Assembly (NCBI GenBank): GCA_900544985.1
Contig: UQXK01000001.1
Coordinates: 69,861-133,860 of the forward strand
Direction: 5' to 3'
DNA from: an uncultured Eubacteriales bacterium
GTDB lineage: Bacteria > Bacillota > Clostridia > Oscillospirales > CAG-272
Length of the DNA: 64,000 nt
How positions within the stretch are numbered: position 1 is the stretch's first letter; each line of letters starts with the position of its first letter. Of this stretch, positions 26,773-37,000 are shown one piece after another. Under the pieces are notes generated by a model. It was not told where the DNA came from. It worked only from the letters and a program-made list of their open reading frames with translations, and did not search any database. A program made the translations under genes and the position numbers.

Positions 26773-28866
26773 TCAGCCGTTTTGAGCGTCTTTCATAGAA
26801 AGATTGAGTCTGCCTTTTTCGTCTGTTCCAAGGAACTTGACTGTTACGACGTCGCCTACGGAAACTACGTCTTCAACCTGCTCGACTCTCTTGTTTGCGA
26901 GCTTGGAGATGTGAACAAGACCTTCTTTTCCGGGAGCGATTTCAACAAATGCGCCTATCGGAATGATTCTTGTTACTGTACCTGTGTAGCAGCAACCGTC
27001 AACAGGCTCGAATACGATAGCGTCGATAATATTCTTTGCTTCCTGTGCCGCATCGCGGTTGATAGCGAGAATATATACGCTGCCGTCGTCGTTGATGTCT
27101 ATCTTGGCGCCTGTGTCCGCTGTGATCTTTTGGATTATCTTGCCGCCGGAGCCGATTACGTCGCGTATCTTATCGGGATTTATCTTCATCTGGATAAGCT
27201 TGGGAGCGTATTTGCTTACTTCTTCTCTGGGGGCGGGAATAGCTTTGAGAATGATGTCGTCGATTATATAATCGCGGCCTTTATGCGTTTGTTCGAATGC
27301 TTTTTTGATGATCTCGGGTGTAAGACCGTCGATTTTGAGGTCCATCTGAATTGCCGTGATACCTTTGTGTGTTCCGGCAACTTTGAAGTCCATGTCTCCG
27401 TAGAAGTCTTCAAGTCCCTGAATATCGAGCATTGTATCGAAAGAGCCGTCTTCTGCCGTTATAAGTCCGCAGGAAATGCCGGCTACGGGAGCTTTTATCG
27501 GAACGCCTGCGTCCATGAGGGCAAGTGTTGAACCGCATATAGATGCCTGAGACGTGGAACCGTTGGAGGAAACAACCTCTGAAACGAGTCTCATTGCATA
27601 GGGGAATTCTTCAACAGAGGGAAGTACGGGAACGAGCGCGCGCTCTGCAAGAGCACCGTGGCCTATCTCACGTCTGCCGGGGCTTCTGAGGGCTTTTGCT
27701 TCGCCTGTGGAATATCCGGGCATATTGTAGTGGTGCATATATCTCTTTTCGGTCTCATTGTCGAGTCCTTCGAGAAGCTGACTGTCGGAAAGAGCACCGA
27801 TCGTTGCGATCGTCATGACCTGCGTCTGACCACGTGTGAAAAGACCGCTTCCGTGAACTCTGGGAAGAAGAGCAACCTCTGCCGCAAGAGGACGTATCTG
27901 GTCCATGGATCTGCCGTCGACACGTTTTTTGTCAACGAGGAGCCAGCGGCGGACTATCTTTTTCTGTATCTTGTATATGAGTTCGGGAAGAACTACCGCA
28001 AGATCGGGATATTCTTCCGAGAAGGTTTCGGAGATTCTGTCTATGATAGGTTGCATTTTGGCGTCTCTTACGGTCTTGTCGTCCGTGTCGAGCGCTTCCA
28101 TAACATCTTTTTCGCAGAAATCGAATATCTTATCGAACATATCGTGATCGAGTTCGCAGGAAGGGTATTCGAATTTCGGTTTGCCTATTTCGGCGATTAT
28201 GCCGTTTATGAACACGAGAAGATCTTTTATTGCTTCGTGTCCTTTCATGATAGCGTCGAACATAACGTCGTCGGGAACTTCTTTTGCTCCCGCTTCTATC
28301 ATGACGACTTTCTTTTCGCTTGCCGCAACGGTGAGTTCAAGCGTGCTTTCTTTTCTCTGCGCCGCTGTCGGGTTTATGACGACCTCTCCGTTTACAAGTC
28401 CGACGAATGCGCCGCCGATAGGTCCGTTCCACGGAATATCGGAGATGGAAAGGGCGATGGACGCACCTATCATTGCCGTTATTTCGGGGGAGCAATCTTC
28501 ATCGACGGACATTACCGTGAGCGTAAGGGCAACGTCGTTGCGAAGATCCTTCGGGAAAAGCGGGCGTATGGGTCTGTCTATAACTCTGCTTGTGAGTATA
28601 GCCTTTTCGGAAGGTCTGCCTTCACGGCGGAGAAATCCTCCCGGAATTTTTCCTACCGCGTACATCTTTTCGTCGTAGTCGACGGAAAGGGGAAGGAAAT
28701 CGATGCCGTCGCGCGGTTTTGCGCTTGCAGTTGCGCAGGCGAGTATAACGGTGTCGCCGTAGTGTATCATGCAAGAACCGTTTGCAAGACCTGCAACTTT
28801 GCCTGTTTCGACCGTAAGGGGTCTGCCGGCATAAGTGTAATTGAACACTTTGTAGTTTTCGAACAT
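26773..28866 (-). CDS. pnp: Polyribonucleotide nucleotidyltransferase (PNPase)
   Basis: The 697-residue protein has two RNase PH-like domains, with GRRE-type and active-site segments such as PVAGISCGL and MDAGVPIKAPVAG, a KH domain (INPDKIRDVIGSGGKIIQKI) and a C-terminal S1 domain (GTVTRIIPIGAFVEI, GLVHISKLA). It degrades RNA 3'-5' with phosphate. RBS CAGGAG lies eight bases upstream. It is immediately downstream of rpsO in the conserved rpsO-pnp order; the terminator between them is weak enough to allow read-through. Length is standard. Confidence 0.97.
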   Translation of the reverse strand: MFENYKVFNYTYAGRPLTVETGKVAGLANGSCMIHYGDTVILACATASAKPRDGIDFLPLSVDYDEKMYAVGKIPGGFLRREGRPSEKAILTSRVIDRPIRPLFPKDLRNDVALTLTVMSVDEDCSPEITAMIGASIALSISDIPWNGPIGGAFVGLVNGEVVINPTAAQRKESTLELTVAASEKKVVMIEAGAKEVPDDVMFDAIMKGHEAIKDLLVFINGIIAEIGKPKFEYPSCELDHDMFDKIFDFCEKDVMEALDTDDKTVRDAKMQPIIDRISETFSEEYPDLAVVLPELIYKIQKKIVRRWLLVDKKRVDGRSMDQIRPLAAEVALLPRVHGSGLFTRGQTQVMTIATIGALSDSQLLEGLDNETEKRYMHHYNMPGYSTGEAKALRSPGRREIGHGALAERALVPVLPSVEEFPYAMRLVSEVVSSNGSTSQASICGSTLALMDAGVPIKAPVAGISCGLITAEDGSFDTMLDIQGLEDFYGDMDFKVAGTHKGITAIQMDLKIDGLTPEIIKKAFEQTHKGRDYIIDDIILKAIPAPREEVSKYAPKLIQMKINPDKIRDVIGSGGKIIQKITADTGAKIDINDDGSVYILAINRDAAQEAKNIIDAIVFEPVDGCCYTGTVTRIIPIGAFVEIAPGKEGLVHISKLANKRVEQVEDVVSVGDVVTVKFLGTDEKGRLNLSMKDAQNG

Positions 28867-28994
28867 TTTTAACTCCTGAAAAAATATTTTTATCGCGAAT
28901 GCCCGAAGTTGTTTAGCACTTAAATGAATGTCGGAATTTTCCGGCGCTCGTTTAACTGCTATACAAGATCAAACAAATCGCGTTAAATACGTCT

Positions 28995-29022
28995 AAAAGG
29001 GACGAACAGCCGTCCGTCCCTT
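28995..29022 (-). terminator. rpsO-pnp intergenic terminator/hairpin
   Basis: On the minus strand aagggacg pairs with cgtccctttt, giving a hairpin and a four-U run after rpsO, 9 bases past its stop. It may attenuate transcription into pnp or be the known-type RNase processing site. Confidence 0.7.
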
Positions 29023-29033
29023 CTTTGCCAAAC

Positions 29034-29297
29034 TTATTTTCTGATTCCGAGCTTCTCGATTATAGCACGATAGCGCTCAACGTCTTTCTTTTGGAGGTAA
29101 CCGAGAAGGTTTCTTCTCTTACCGACCATTTTGAAAAGACCGCGGCGGCTGTGGTTGTCCTGGGGATTCTTTTTAAGATGCTCCGTAAGAGAAGCGATTC
29201 TGTTTGTGAGAATAGCTATCTGTACTTCGGGAGAACCTGTGTCGCCTTCGTGAGTTTGGTTTTCTGTGATGATGACCTGTTTTTCTTCTTTAAGCAT
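29034..29297 (-). CDS. rpsO: 30S ribosomal protein S15
   Basis: The start is the ATG at 29297 ([10 protein letters not shown]), spaced six bases from GAGGTGA; a GTG upstream is part of the Shine-Dalgarno. The 87-residue product has the diagnostic S15 blocks [41 protein letters not shown]. It binds 16S rRNA early in 30S assembly. A 110-nt leader with GC-rich segments lies between promoter and start and may carry S15 autoregulation. Confidence 0.97.
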   Translation of the reverse strand: MLKEEKQVIITENQTHEGDTGSPEVQIAILTNRIASLTEHLKKNPQDNHSRRGLFKMVGKRRNLLGYLQKKDVERYRAIIEKLGIRK

Positions 29298-29697
29298 GAT
29301 TTTCACCTCATAAAATTTTTAGCAAACCTATAACAACGCGAGCGGCGGGTGAAACGCTTTTGATAAAGCCTTTTGTCCGCAAACGGTGTCATGGTTGTCT
29401 ACCTGCCCATTATACCACACGAAATTTGCAAAGTAAATAGTTTTTCGAAAAAGGTTTTACATTTTTTTCATATTTATATATTGTCGCACTGCTTTTTCGT
29501 CGGAAAAGCGGTCGGATAACACCAAATCGGGCGGCTTTTATGGATTTTAAAGAAAAAATTCTTTTAAAATCCTATTTACGGCAAAAGAAAATTTGAAATT
29601 ATATTGCAAAAAATCGCTGTTTCGTGTATTATATATTTCATAAGCTAAATTATTTTGCGTACATTTTTTTAATGTTATGCGGAAACGAGGAATAAAA
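29298..29697. other. Divergent intergenic region between rpsO and fba
   Basis: These 400 bases hold the rpsO leader and promoter on the minus strand, and on the plus strand the fba promoter TTGCAA (29604-29609)/TATTAT (29627-29632), 17-bp spacing. Between the two promoters the sequence is AT-rich with no other visible feature. Confidence 0.6.
29409..29437 (-). promoter_or_regulatory. rpsO promoter
   Basis: On the minus strand TTTACT (29432-29437) and TATAAT (29409-29414) are 17 bp apart with an extended TGG. Confidence 0.8.
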
Positions 29698-30633
29698 ATG
29701 GCAATAGTTACAACAAAAGAAATGTTTGAAAAGGCTTACAAAGGCGGATATGCCGTAGGCGCTTTCAACATAAACAACATGGAAATAATCCAGGCTATCA
29801 CGGAAGCGTGCGCGGAAGATCATTCTCCCGTTATCCTTCAAGTATCGGCTGGTGCCAGAAAATATGCTAAACACGCATATCTTATGGCTCTTGCAAAAGC
29901 TGCTGTCGAAGACACAGGCATAGACCTTGCTCTTCACCTTGACCACGGCGCTGATTTTGAAATATGCAAATCCTGCATAGACGGCGGATTTTCTTCTGTC
30001 ATGATAGACGGTTCCAAATATTCTTTTGACGAGAATGTAGAACTCACAAAGAAAGTTGTTGAATACGCTCATGCTCACGGCGTAGTAGTAGAGGGCGAAC
30101 TCGGCAAGCTCGCAGGTATCGAGGACGACGTTCATGTTACGGCAGAGGACGCTATGTTCACAAATCCCGCAGAAGTAGAAGAATTCGTTACACGTACAGG
30201 CGTAGACTCTCTTGCTATCGCTATCGGTACAAGCCACGGCGCATACAAGTTCAAACCCGGCACAAAGCCGCAGCTCCGTTTCGATATTCTCGAAGAGATA
30301 TCCAAGAGACTTCCCAATTTCCCGATAGTTCTTCACGGCGCTTCTTCCGTCATCCCGAATCTCGTTGACGAGATAAACGCTTGCGGCGGAAATATGCCCG
30401 ACGCAATCGGTATTCCCGAAGACATGCTCCGTCAAGCTGCAAGCATGGCTGTCTGCAAGATCAATATCGACTCCGATATCCGTCTTGCAATGACCGCAGG
30501 CATTCGCCGCGTTCTTAAAAATCAGCCCGAAGTATTCGACCCCAGAACGTATCTTACTGTCGGTCGCGACGAAGTCAAGAAGATGGTAAAACATAAAATC
30601 GAGAACGTTCTCGGTTCCAAGGACAAAGCGTAA
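29698..30633 (+). CDS. fba: Class II fructose-1,6-bisphosphate aldolase
   Basis: The start is the ATG at 29698 after GAGGAA; an earlier ATG lacks a site. The 311-residue protein has the class II motifs: AFNINNM near 15-21, LHLDHG with zinc-binding His (about 81-86), EGELGKLAGIEDD, GTSHGAYKF and the phosphate-binding VLHGASS, followed by KINIDSD. It cleaves fructose-1,6-bisphosphate in glycolysis with Zn. It is monocistronic, with its own promoter and terminator. Confidence 0.96.
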   Translation: MAIVTTKEMFEKAYKGGYAVGAFNINNMEIIQAITEACAEDHSPVILQVSAGARKYAKHAYLMALAKAAVEDTGIDLALHLDHGADFEICKSCIDGGFSSVMIDGSKYSFDENVELTKKVVEYAHAHGVVVEGELGKLAGIEDDVHVTAEDAMFTNPAEVEEFVTRTGVDSLAIAIGTSHGAYKFKPGTKPQLRFDILEEISKRLPNFPIVLHGASSVIPNLVDEINACGGNMPDAIGIPEDMLRQAASMAVCKINIDSDIRLAMTAGIRRVLKNQPEVFDPRTYLTVGRDEVKKMVKHKIENVLGSKDKA

Positions 30634-30651
30634 GTTTATATTGTTTTTTAT

Positions 30652-30718
30652 AAAAAGGACGGGAAACCGTCCTTTTTGTTTTGTGGAAGTTGACATATTC
30701 TTGTTTGTGATTTATAAT
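30652..30718 (+). promoter_or_regulatory. Terminator-promoter module, copy 1
   Basis: aaaaaggacgg-gaaa-ccgtccttttt (30652-30677) terminates fba. Thirteen bases later a perfect promoter follows: TTGACA (30690-30695) and TATAAT (30713-30718), 17-bp spacer. The same module recurs at 32351 and 33914. Confidence 0.88.
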
Positions 30719-30826
30719 ATAAATGAAAATATTTTCGGCTTTTCCGTCATAATGCAGTTTTGGTTTTACTCTCCCCGATATAGTTCTGAGATAAAGATTA
30801 TTCATACAAAGGAGCACGGTTTATTT

Positions 30827-32341
30827 ATGAAAAAGACAGTAGCTTTTATCCTTGCGATTTTGTCCGTATTTATTCTTGTTTCCTGCACAAAGGTGGAAAA
30901 ATTCAAAGATGACGCGGGAAACGTTATAAAAAAAGTATACTACGACAAAGACGGGAATATCGAAAAGGAAGAGGAGATGACATATATTGAAAATGTCCTC
31001 TCCGAAATCACTGAGACCCTCTATGACACAGACGGCAGAAAGACGCGCGTCTCTTCTTATAACGCCGAAAAAGTGCTCATGGAATATATGGATTATACCG
31101 GATATTACGAAAACGGCGACGTCAAAGAAACTACGCTTTATAATGAATACGGCGTCATAAAGGAAATATTGAGATATGACGAAAAGGGAAGCGCGGAAAA
31201 AACGCTTTACGATGACGGTTTGAAATTATATACGGCGTCTTACTATGAAAACGGCAGGGAAAAGATGATGACCGTTTTCGACCGCGACGGTTTTAAGGCA
31301 AGTGTCGTATACTATAAAGAAAACGGAACCTATAATGAAAAGACCGAGTATTATCCCCAGGGAAATGAGAAAAGCTTTATTAAATATTTTGATAACGGCG
31401 GAATGAGCGAACGTACCGAATATTCTTTATCGGGAGATAAGACGCTCGTTATTACATATTACAGAAACGGAAATATAGAGACCAGCACTAAGTATTACAG
31501 CAACGACAAGGTGGAAATCTTCACCTCATATTACAGTGATTCTTCCAAAAAAGAAGAGATTAGCTATGATAGAAACGGAAAGTTAAAGACCTCCAAGGAA
31601 TATTTTTCAAATGGCAAATTGAAGACGGATAATGTTTATGTCAATGGAGTTTTAGAGAGTTCGTCGGAATTTTATTCAAACGGCAATCCAAAATCCGTTA
31701 CGACTTATACCAAGGGAGAGCATAAAATTCTGGAATATTACATGAACGGAAGATTAAAGAGCCATCATGAATATTACAGTGACGGTAAACTGAAAATCGA
31801 AGCGGAGTATAATGAAGACGGCAGAAGTACAAAATATGTAACTTATTATAGCGACGGCAAGGTGAAAAAAGAGGAGAAATTTTATGAAAACGGAAATATA
31901 AAAGAGGTGTATTGGTATTTGCCAAACGGAAATTATGACTTTGTTTGCAAATATGATGAAAACGGAAAAATTGAAGAAGATTTATTTTACGTAGAAAGCG
32001 TAGATGCGTATATCCAAAAATTTTATTATTCCGACGGAACCGATAAAGAGCTTTTATATTATAAATCCGACGGCAAATTGAGTCACCACTACTATTATTA
32101 CGAAAACGGTGAAAGCAAAGAAGGTATATATTACTATGAGAGCGGAAAGATTCATCAAATTTTTAAATATTATGAAAACGGTAGAACAAAAGAAAAAACA
32201 GGATATTATGAGAACGGAGAACTCAGTTATGTAACATTGTTCGATGAATTAGGCAGAATAGATGTTACAATGTATGACGAAAACGGGAACAAAACGCACT
32301 ATAAATTCAATGAAAAAGGCGAACAGATAGAAGAATGGTGA
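30827..32341 (+). CDS. Lipoprotein made of MORN_2/YwqK-type repeats (paralogue 1)
   Basis: The ATG at 30827 follows AAAGGAG. The 504-residue protein begins with a lipoprotein signal (MKKTVAFILAILSVF, lipobox LVSC). The rest is about twenty imperfect repeats of about 22 residues with the pattern YYxNGxxKxxxxY (for example YYENGRTKEKTGYYENGEL), the MORN_2 (PF07661) type also called YwqK-family antitoxin. Lipid anchoring predicts an outward-facing protein. A toxin partner is not visible here, so the antitoxin label should not be taken as function. The first 90 residues are nearly identical to the neighbouring paralogue. Confidence 0.8.
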   Translation: MKKTVAFILAILSVFILVSCTKVEKFKDDAGNVIKKVYYDKDGNIEKEEEMTYIENVLSEITETLYDTDGRKTRVSSYNAEKVLMEYMDYTGYYENGDVKETTLYNEYGVIKEILRYDEKGSAEKTLYDDGLKLYTASYYENGREKMMTVFDRDGFKASVVYYKENGTYNEKTEYYPQGNEKSFIKYFDNGGMSERTEYSLSGDKTLVITYYRNGNIETSTKYYSNDKVEIFTSYYSDSSKKEEISYDRNGKLKTSKEYFSNGKLKTDNVYVNGVLESSSEFYSNGNPKSVTTYTKGEHKILEYYMNGRLKSHHEYYSDGKLKIEAEYNEDGRSTKYVTYYSDGKVKKEEKFYENGNIKEVYWYLPNGNYDFVCKYDENGKIEEDLFYVESVDAYIQKFYYSDGTDKELLYYKSDGKLSHHYYYYENGESKEGIYYYESGKIHQIFKYYENGRTKEKTGYYENGELSYVTLFDELGRIDVTMYDENGNKTHYKFNEKGEQIEEW

Positions 32342-32350
32342 AAGCATAAT

Positions 32351-32416
32351 AAAAGGACGGGAAACCGTCCTTTTTGTTTTGTGTAAGTTGACATATTCTT
32401 GTTTGTGATTTATAAT
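32351..32416 (+). promoter_or_regulatory. Terminator-promoter module, copy 2
   Basis: Terminator aaaaggacgg/ccgtccttttt (32351-32375), then TTGACA (32388-32393) and TATAAT (32411-32416), 17 bp apart. The sequence is almost identical to copy 1 for about 80 bp. Confidence 0.88.
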
Positions 32417-32521
32417 ATAAATGAAAATATTTGCAAATTTTGCCGTTGTAAGTAAATTTCGTTTTTCATTCCCGATATAGTTACATATAAGGATTTTTAT
32501 ACAAAGGAGCACGGTTTATTT

Positions 32522-33904
32522 ATGAAAAAGACAGTAGCTTTTATCCTTGCGATTTTGTCCGTATTTATTCTTGTTTCCTGCACAAAGGTGGAAAAATTCA
32601 AAGATGACGCGGGAAACGTTGTAAAAAAAGTATACTACGATAAAGACGGAAATGTCGAAAAAGAAGAGGAGATGACATATATTGAAAATGTCCTCTCCGA
32701 AATCACGGAGACCCTCTATGACATAGACGGCAGAAAGACGCGCGTCTCCTTCTATAATGCCGAAAAAGTTCTCATGGAATATATGGATTATACCGAATAT
32801 TACGAAAACGGGAATTTTAAAACTTCTGAGGATTATCTTGCCGACGGAACTAAAAAGTCTGAAACCAAGTATTACGAAAACGGCAATGTTGATGAAACGA
32901 CGCTTTATGATGAGAACGGTATCGTACGGGAGATACTGAAATATGACGAAAACGGGAACAACGAAAATTATAGAGAATCTGCCGAATATACAGTCGACGG
33001 AAAAATAAAGCGCATAACTAAATATTATGATGACGGTTTAAAGCAGGAAGTCTCTGAATATGACGAAAAAGAGAAAGTTATTCTTATTTTGGCGTATTAT
33101 AAAAACGGAAACACGGAAAGTCAGACGGAGTATTATGACGGCGGAAAAAAATTTGTTTCTTATTATGAAGAAGGTCAGAAAAAGGAAACAACATTTTATG
33201 ATGAAAAGGGTAAGGTCAGTTCTTCAAAAGAATATTATTCTAACGGAAAAACGAAAAAAAATCTTCTCCATGTGGGCGGAGAATTACATATATACGAATA
33301 TTATGCGGACGGAACGAGAAAAAGCATAGTTGAATATTATGCCAACGGTTCAATTAAAACAGAATCGGAATATAACGAGGCAGGTAAGTTCACGAAAGAT
33401 ATTTCCTATTATAACAACGGACAGAAATATATAGAGAAAACCTATTATGCCAACGGACATGAAAAAGCAAAGTATTGGTATTCGAAAAACGGCAATTATG
33501 ATGTTGTATACCTATATCATGAAAACGGGGAATTAAAAGAAGAAACATATTACTATGATAATAACACTCCCAAATGTAAAAGAAATCTTAATGATAGGGG
33601 CGAATATGAAGAGATAATATATTATTACGAATCGGGAAAGATAGAATGTATTTTGGGGTTTGATGAAAACGGAGTCAGAACGGATGATATATACTATTAC
33701 GAAAACGGTACAATATTTTGTACCATGAAATTTTATCCAAACGGCGAAACCCAGGAAGACATAACTTATGGTGAAGATGGGAATTTAAGATCTGCCGTGT
33801 TTTATGATAAGATAGGCAGGTGTCATATTATAACGTATGATAAATACGGAAATGAAACACATTCTTATTTTGATCAATACGGAAAACCAATGAGTAATTG
33901 GTGA
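32522..33904 (+). CDS. Lipoprotein made of MORN_2/YwqK-type repeats (paralogue 2)
   Basis: The 460-residue protein has the same signal peptide and lipobox (LVSC) as its upstream neighbour and the same first 90 residues with few changes. From about residue 92 it carries an inserted repeat unit, and then the arrays diverge in number and sequence, showing growth and loss of repeat units. The pattern NGxxKxxxxYYxxGxxK covers the whole mature part. It has its own copy of the promoter. Function unknown; surface display of variable repeats or binding to an extracellular partner are possible. Confidence 0.8.
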   Translation: MKKTVAFILAILSVFILVSCTKVEKFKDDAGNVVKKVYYDKDGNVEKEEEMTYIENVLSEITETLYDIDGRKTRVSFYNAEKVLMEYMDYTEYYENGNFKTSEDYLADGTKKSETKYYENGNVDETTLYDENGIVREILKYDENGNNENYRESAEYTVDGKIKRITKYYDDGLKQEVSEYDEKEKVILILAYYKNGNTESQTEYYDGGKKFVSYYEEGQKKETTFYDEKGKVSSSKEYYSNGKTKKNLLHVGGELHIYEYYADGTRKSIVEYYANGSIKTESEYNEAGKFTKDISYYNNGQKYIEKTYYANGHEKAKYWYSKNGNYDVVYLYHENGELKEETYYYDNNTPKCKRNLNDRGEYEEIIYYYESGKIECILGFDENGVRTDDIYYYENGTIFCTMKFYPNGETQEDITYGEDGNLRSAVFYDKIGRCHIITYDKYGNETHSYFDQYGKPMSNW

Positions 33905-33913
33905 AAGCATAAT

Positions 33914-33978
33914 AAAAGGACGGGAAACCGTCCTTTTTGCTTTGTCAAGTTGACATATTTATGCTTGTGATTTATAAT
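33914..33978 (+). promoter_or_regulatory. Terminator-promoter module, copy 3 (drives addA)
   Basis: Terminator aaaaggacgg/ccgtccttttt (33914-33938), then TTGACA (33950-33955) and TATAAT (33973-33978), 17 bp apart, in front of addA. The spacer differs slightly from copies 1 and 2. Confidence 0.85.
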
Positions 33979-34035
33979 ATAAAATAAAAACGGCAACGCA
34001 ATAAAAAATAACCTTATTTTAAAAGGAGGCGGAAT

Positions 34036-37000
34036 ATGGCAGAAGTAAAATGGACGAAAGCGCAGCGCGCGGCTATCGACGCGAGAAATTGCAGTCTTGC
34101 CGTTTCCGCCGCCGCAGGTTCGGGAAAAACGACGGTCCTTACAAGAAGGATAATAGAAAAGCTCCAAAACGGCGCCGACATATCGGGAATGCTCATAGTC
34201 ACATTTACAAATGATGCGGCGTCGGACTTGCTTGTTAAAATAAGAAAAGCGCTTTCTTCCGCGCTTTCGGACAACCCGTCGTCATCTCATATGAGAAGAC
34301 AGCTCATAAAATCGTCGGGGGCGAAAATAAGCACGATAAGCAGCTTTTGCGCCTCTCTTGTAAGGTCGAATTTTCAGCTTTGCAAAGTCCCTTCCGACTT
34401 TTCCGTGCTTTCCGATACGCAGGATGAGCTTCTGCGCCTCAATATCGCGGACGAGCTTATAAACGATTATTACGCCGGAAGAGTAGACGATACTTTCGGC
34501 AAAATAGAGGATTTCGGCGCGTTTGCCGATACTTTCGGAAAGCCGGGGGATGACGCGGCTCTTTCCGGAAATATTTCTTTTATATACGATAAACTTTCGA
34601 ATACAATAGATTTTATCGACACTTTGAAAAAATTCCGCGACACCGTTTTATTTGACGGAGAGGATTTTTCGAAAACTCCTTTCGGCGCGTATGCTTTTTC
34701 GTATATCCTCGATTATGCGCGCCATTATAAAAATATACTTTCTTCTTTTTATGATGTGATACTTTCCGATGAGAACATCGCAAAATACGCGGACGCGATT
34801 TCGGGCGATATAGACTTTCTTTCCCGTGTGGAAAGCGCGATATCGGTGGGAAGAAGCTACGATGAGGTGAAGAACATCTTTACTTCATATGAATTTCCTA
34901 AAAAGCCCGCGGCAAAAAGAGGATATGTCCCGACTACTGTTGTAAACTATTTCAACGGTATGAGAGACGCCTGCAAAGAAGATTATAAAAACATAGTCTC
35001 TTCGTTTTTTTCTTTCGGAGACGGCGCGGCAAAGGACGGCAGCCGCCTTGTTTACTCCTCTCTTTGCGATCTTTATACGTTTCTATGTGAGTATAAACGC
35101 CGTTTTGATACGGAGAAGAGACGCCGCCATGCGCTCTCTTTTTCCGATATAGAGCACGCGGCACTGAACCTTGTAATAGACAGAAAGACGAAAGCCCCGA
35201 CTCCTCTTGCGCTTTCTTTGAGAGAGGAATTCGACGAGATTTACATAGATGAATATCAGGACACAAACGAAGTCCAGGACGCAATATTTACAGCTCTTTC
35301 AAAGGGAAACAACCGTTTTGTCGTCGGGGATATAAAGCAGAGCATATATGCTTTCAGAAGCGCCGACCCGTCGATATTCGAAAATCTTATAAACAGAAGC
35401 GGAAAATATTCCGCCGAAAACATGGCGGATGAACAGAAAGTCTTTCTTTCGAAAAATTTCCGCTCCACCGACGAAATTCTGAATTTTGCCAATGCCGTTT
35501 TCGAAACGCAGATGGAAAAGGGCGGGATAATGTCGTACGGAGACGACGACAAGCTTTACGGCGACGGAAAACACGGAGATAAAGTACATATAGCGCTCTG
35601 TGTAAAGGATGAAGAAAACGGAAGCGACAGGGAAGCGGAATATGTCGCCGAAAAAATAAAAACAATGCTTGGGGGCGGAGAGAAAAAAGCGGACGACACG
35701 GTCATTCGCCCATCCGATATAGTAATAATAATCCGCTCGGTCCAGACGCACGCCAAAAGATTTCGCGATGCGCTGGAAAAGCGCTCTGTACCTTGCGAAG
35801 AGGTCGCCGAGGAACGTTTTTTCGAGAGTCCCGAAGTCCTTCTCGTGATAGCGCTTTTGAATGTCATAGACAACCCGGAACGCGATATTTATCTTGCGGC
35901 AACGCTTAAAAGCCCGCTTTACGGCGTTACGCTCGATGAGCTTTTATATATACGCAGATACGATGAGAGCGGCAGTTTGTTTTCTGCTTTTTGCAAATTC
36001 ACAAAGGAAAAGGAATTCAAAAAGGGGCTTCGTTTTCTTTCGGATTATAACAGGTACAGAGAGAAAGCGCGCGTGCTTTCCTGCGATGAGCTTTTGTGGC
36101 AGATATATACGGAAAAAGAAATACTCTCTCTTGTGACCGTTTCCGAAGAGGACGACATACACGGCAGAGAAACGGCAAAAGCAAATCTTATACAGCTTTA
36201 TAATTATGCGAGGAGCTTTGCCGGCTCTTCTTTCCGCGGCGTTTATGATTTTCTTTCTTTTATAACAGACGTCGTCGAAAATAAAACCAAAATAAAACTG
36301 AGCGGCGCTTCCAAAACCCAGGATTCCGTAAAGATAATTTCGGCGCATAAATCAAAAGGACTCGAATTTCCCGTTTGTTTTGTTTGTGCCTGCGGTTCGG
36401 ATTTTAATTTAAAAGATTCCGAAAAGGACATAATATTCGATAAAAACATGGGAATATTGCCGCGCATATCCGCGAAGAGCGGGCTTGAAAGGCTTAACAC
36501 TCCGCAAAGGGCGATAGCGGCGTTAAAAGTCGCAAAATCCGTAAGGGCGGAGGAGATGCGCGTGCTCTATGTCGCCCTCACCCGTGCGAAAGAAAAGCTT
36601 TTTATAACCGCGACGGTAAAAGAGACAAAAAGTTTTCCTCTTTCGTGCTACGATATCACTCCCGGAAAAAACGACACATATTTTTCCTTTGAGGGCGAAT
36701 TTTTCTCGCATTACGCCGCGATAAATTCGAAAAACTATCTTGAAATGATACTGCCGTCGGTTGCGGGAAAAGAGGATATTTACGATTTCGAATTTGTTTG
36801 CGATACGGAGAAAACCGAAGAAAATTCCGTCAAAGAAACGGTTTTATCCGATTTTGACGGAGAGATAACGTATACAGAAGCCAAAAAGATTATTTACGAG
36901 AGATTTTCACACGAATATGAAAATGAGGAACTGTGCAAAGTGCCGTCGAAAATTTCGGTATCGAAGCTTTATCCGTATATTCTCGATGACGACGGTGCAG

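Noticed and set aside
27658..28872. 404-codon open frame opposite pnp
   Set aside because: It is antisense to a complete PNPase and arises from its codon pattern.
29650..30696. 348-codon open frame opposite fba
   Set aside because: Antisense to a complete aldolase; Cys- and Tyr-rich composition typical of shadow frames.
30827..33904. CRISPR-like regular repeats
   Set aside because: The periodic pattern comes from protein repeats in coding sequence; units vary and there are no spacers. No CRISPR array or cas gene is seen in the window.
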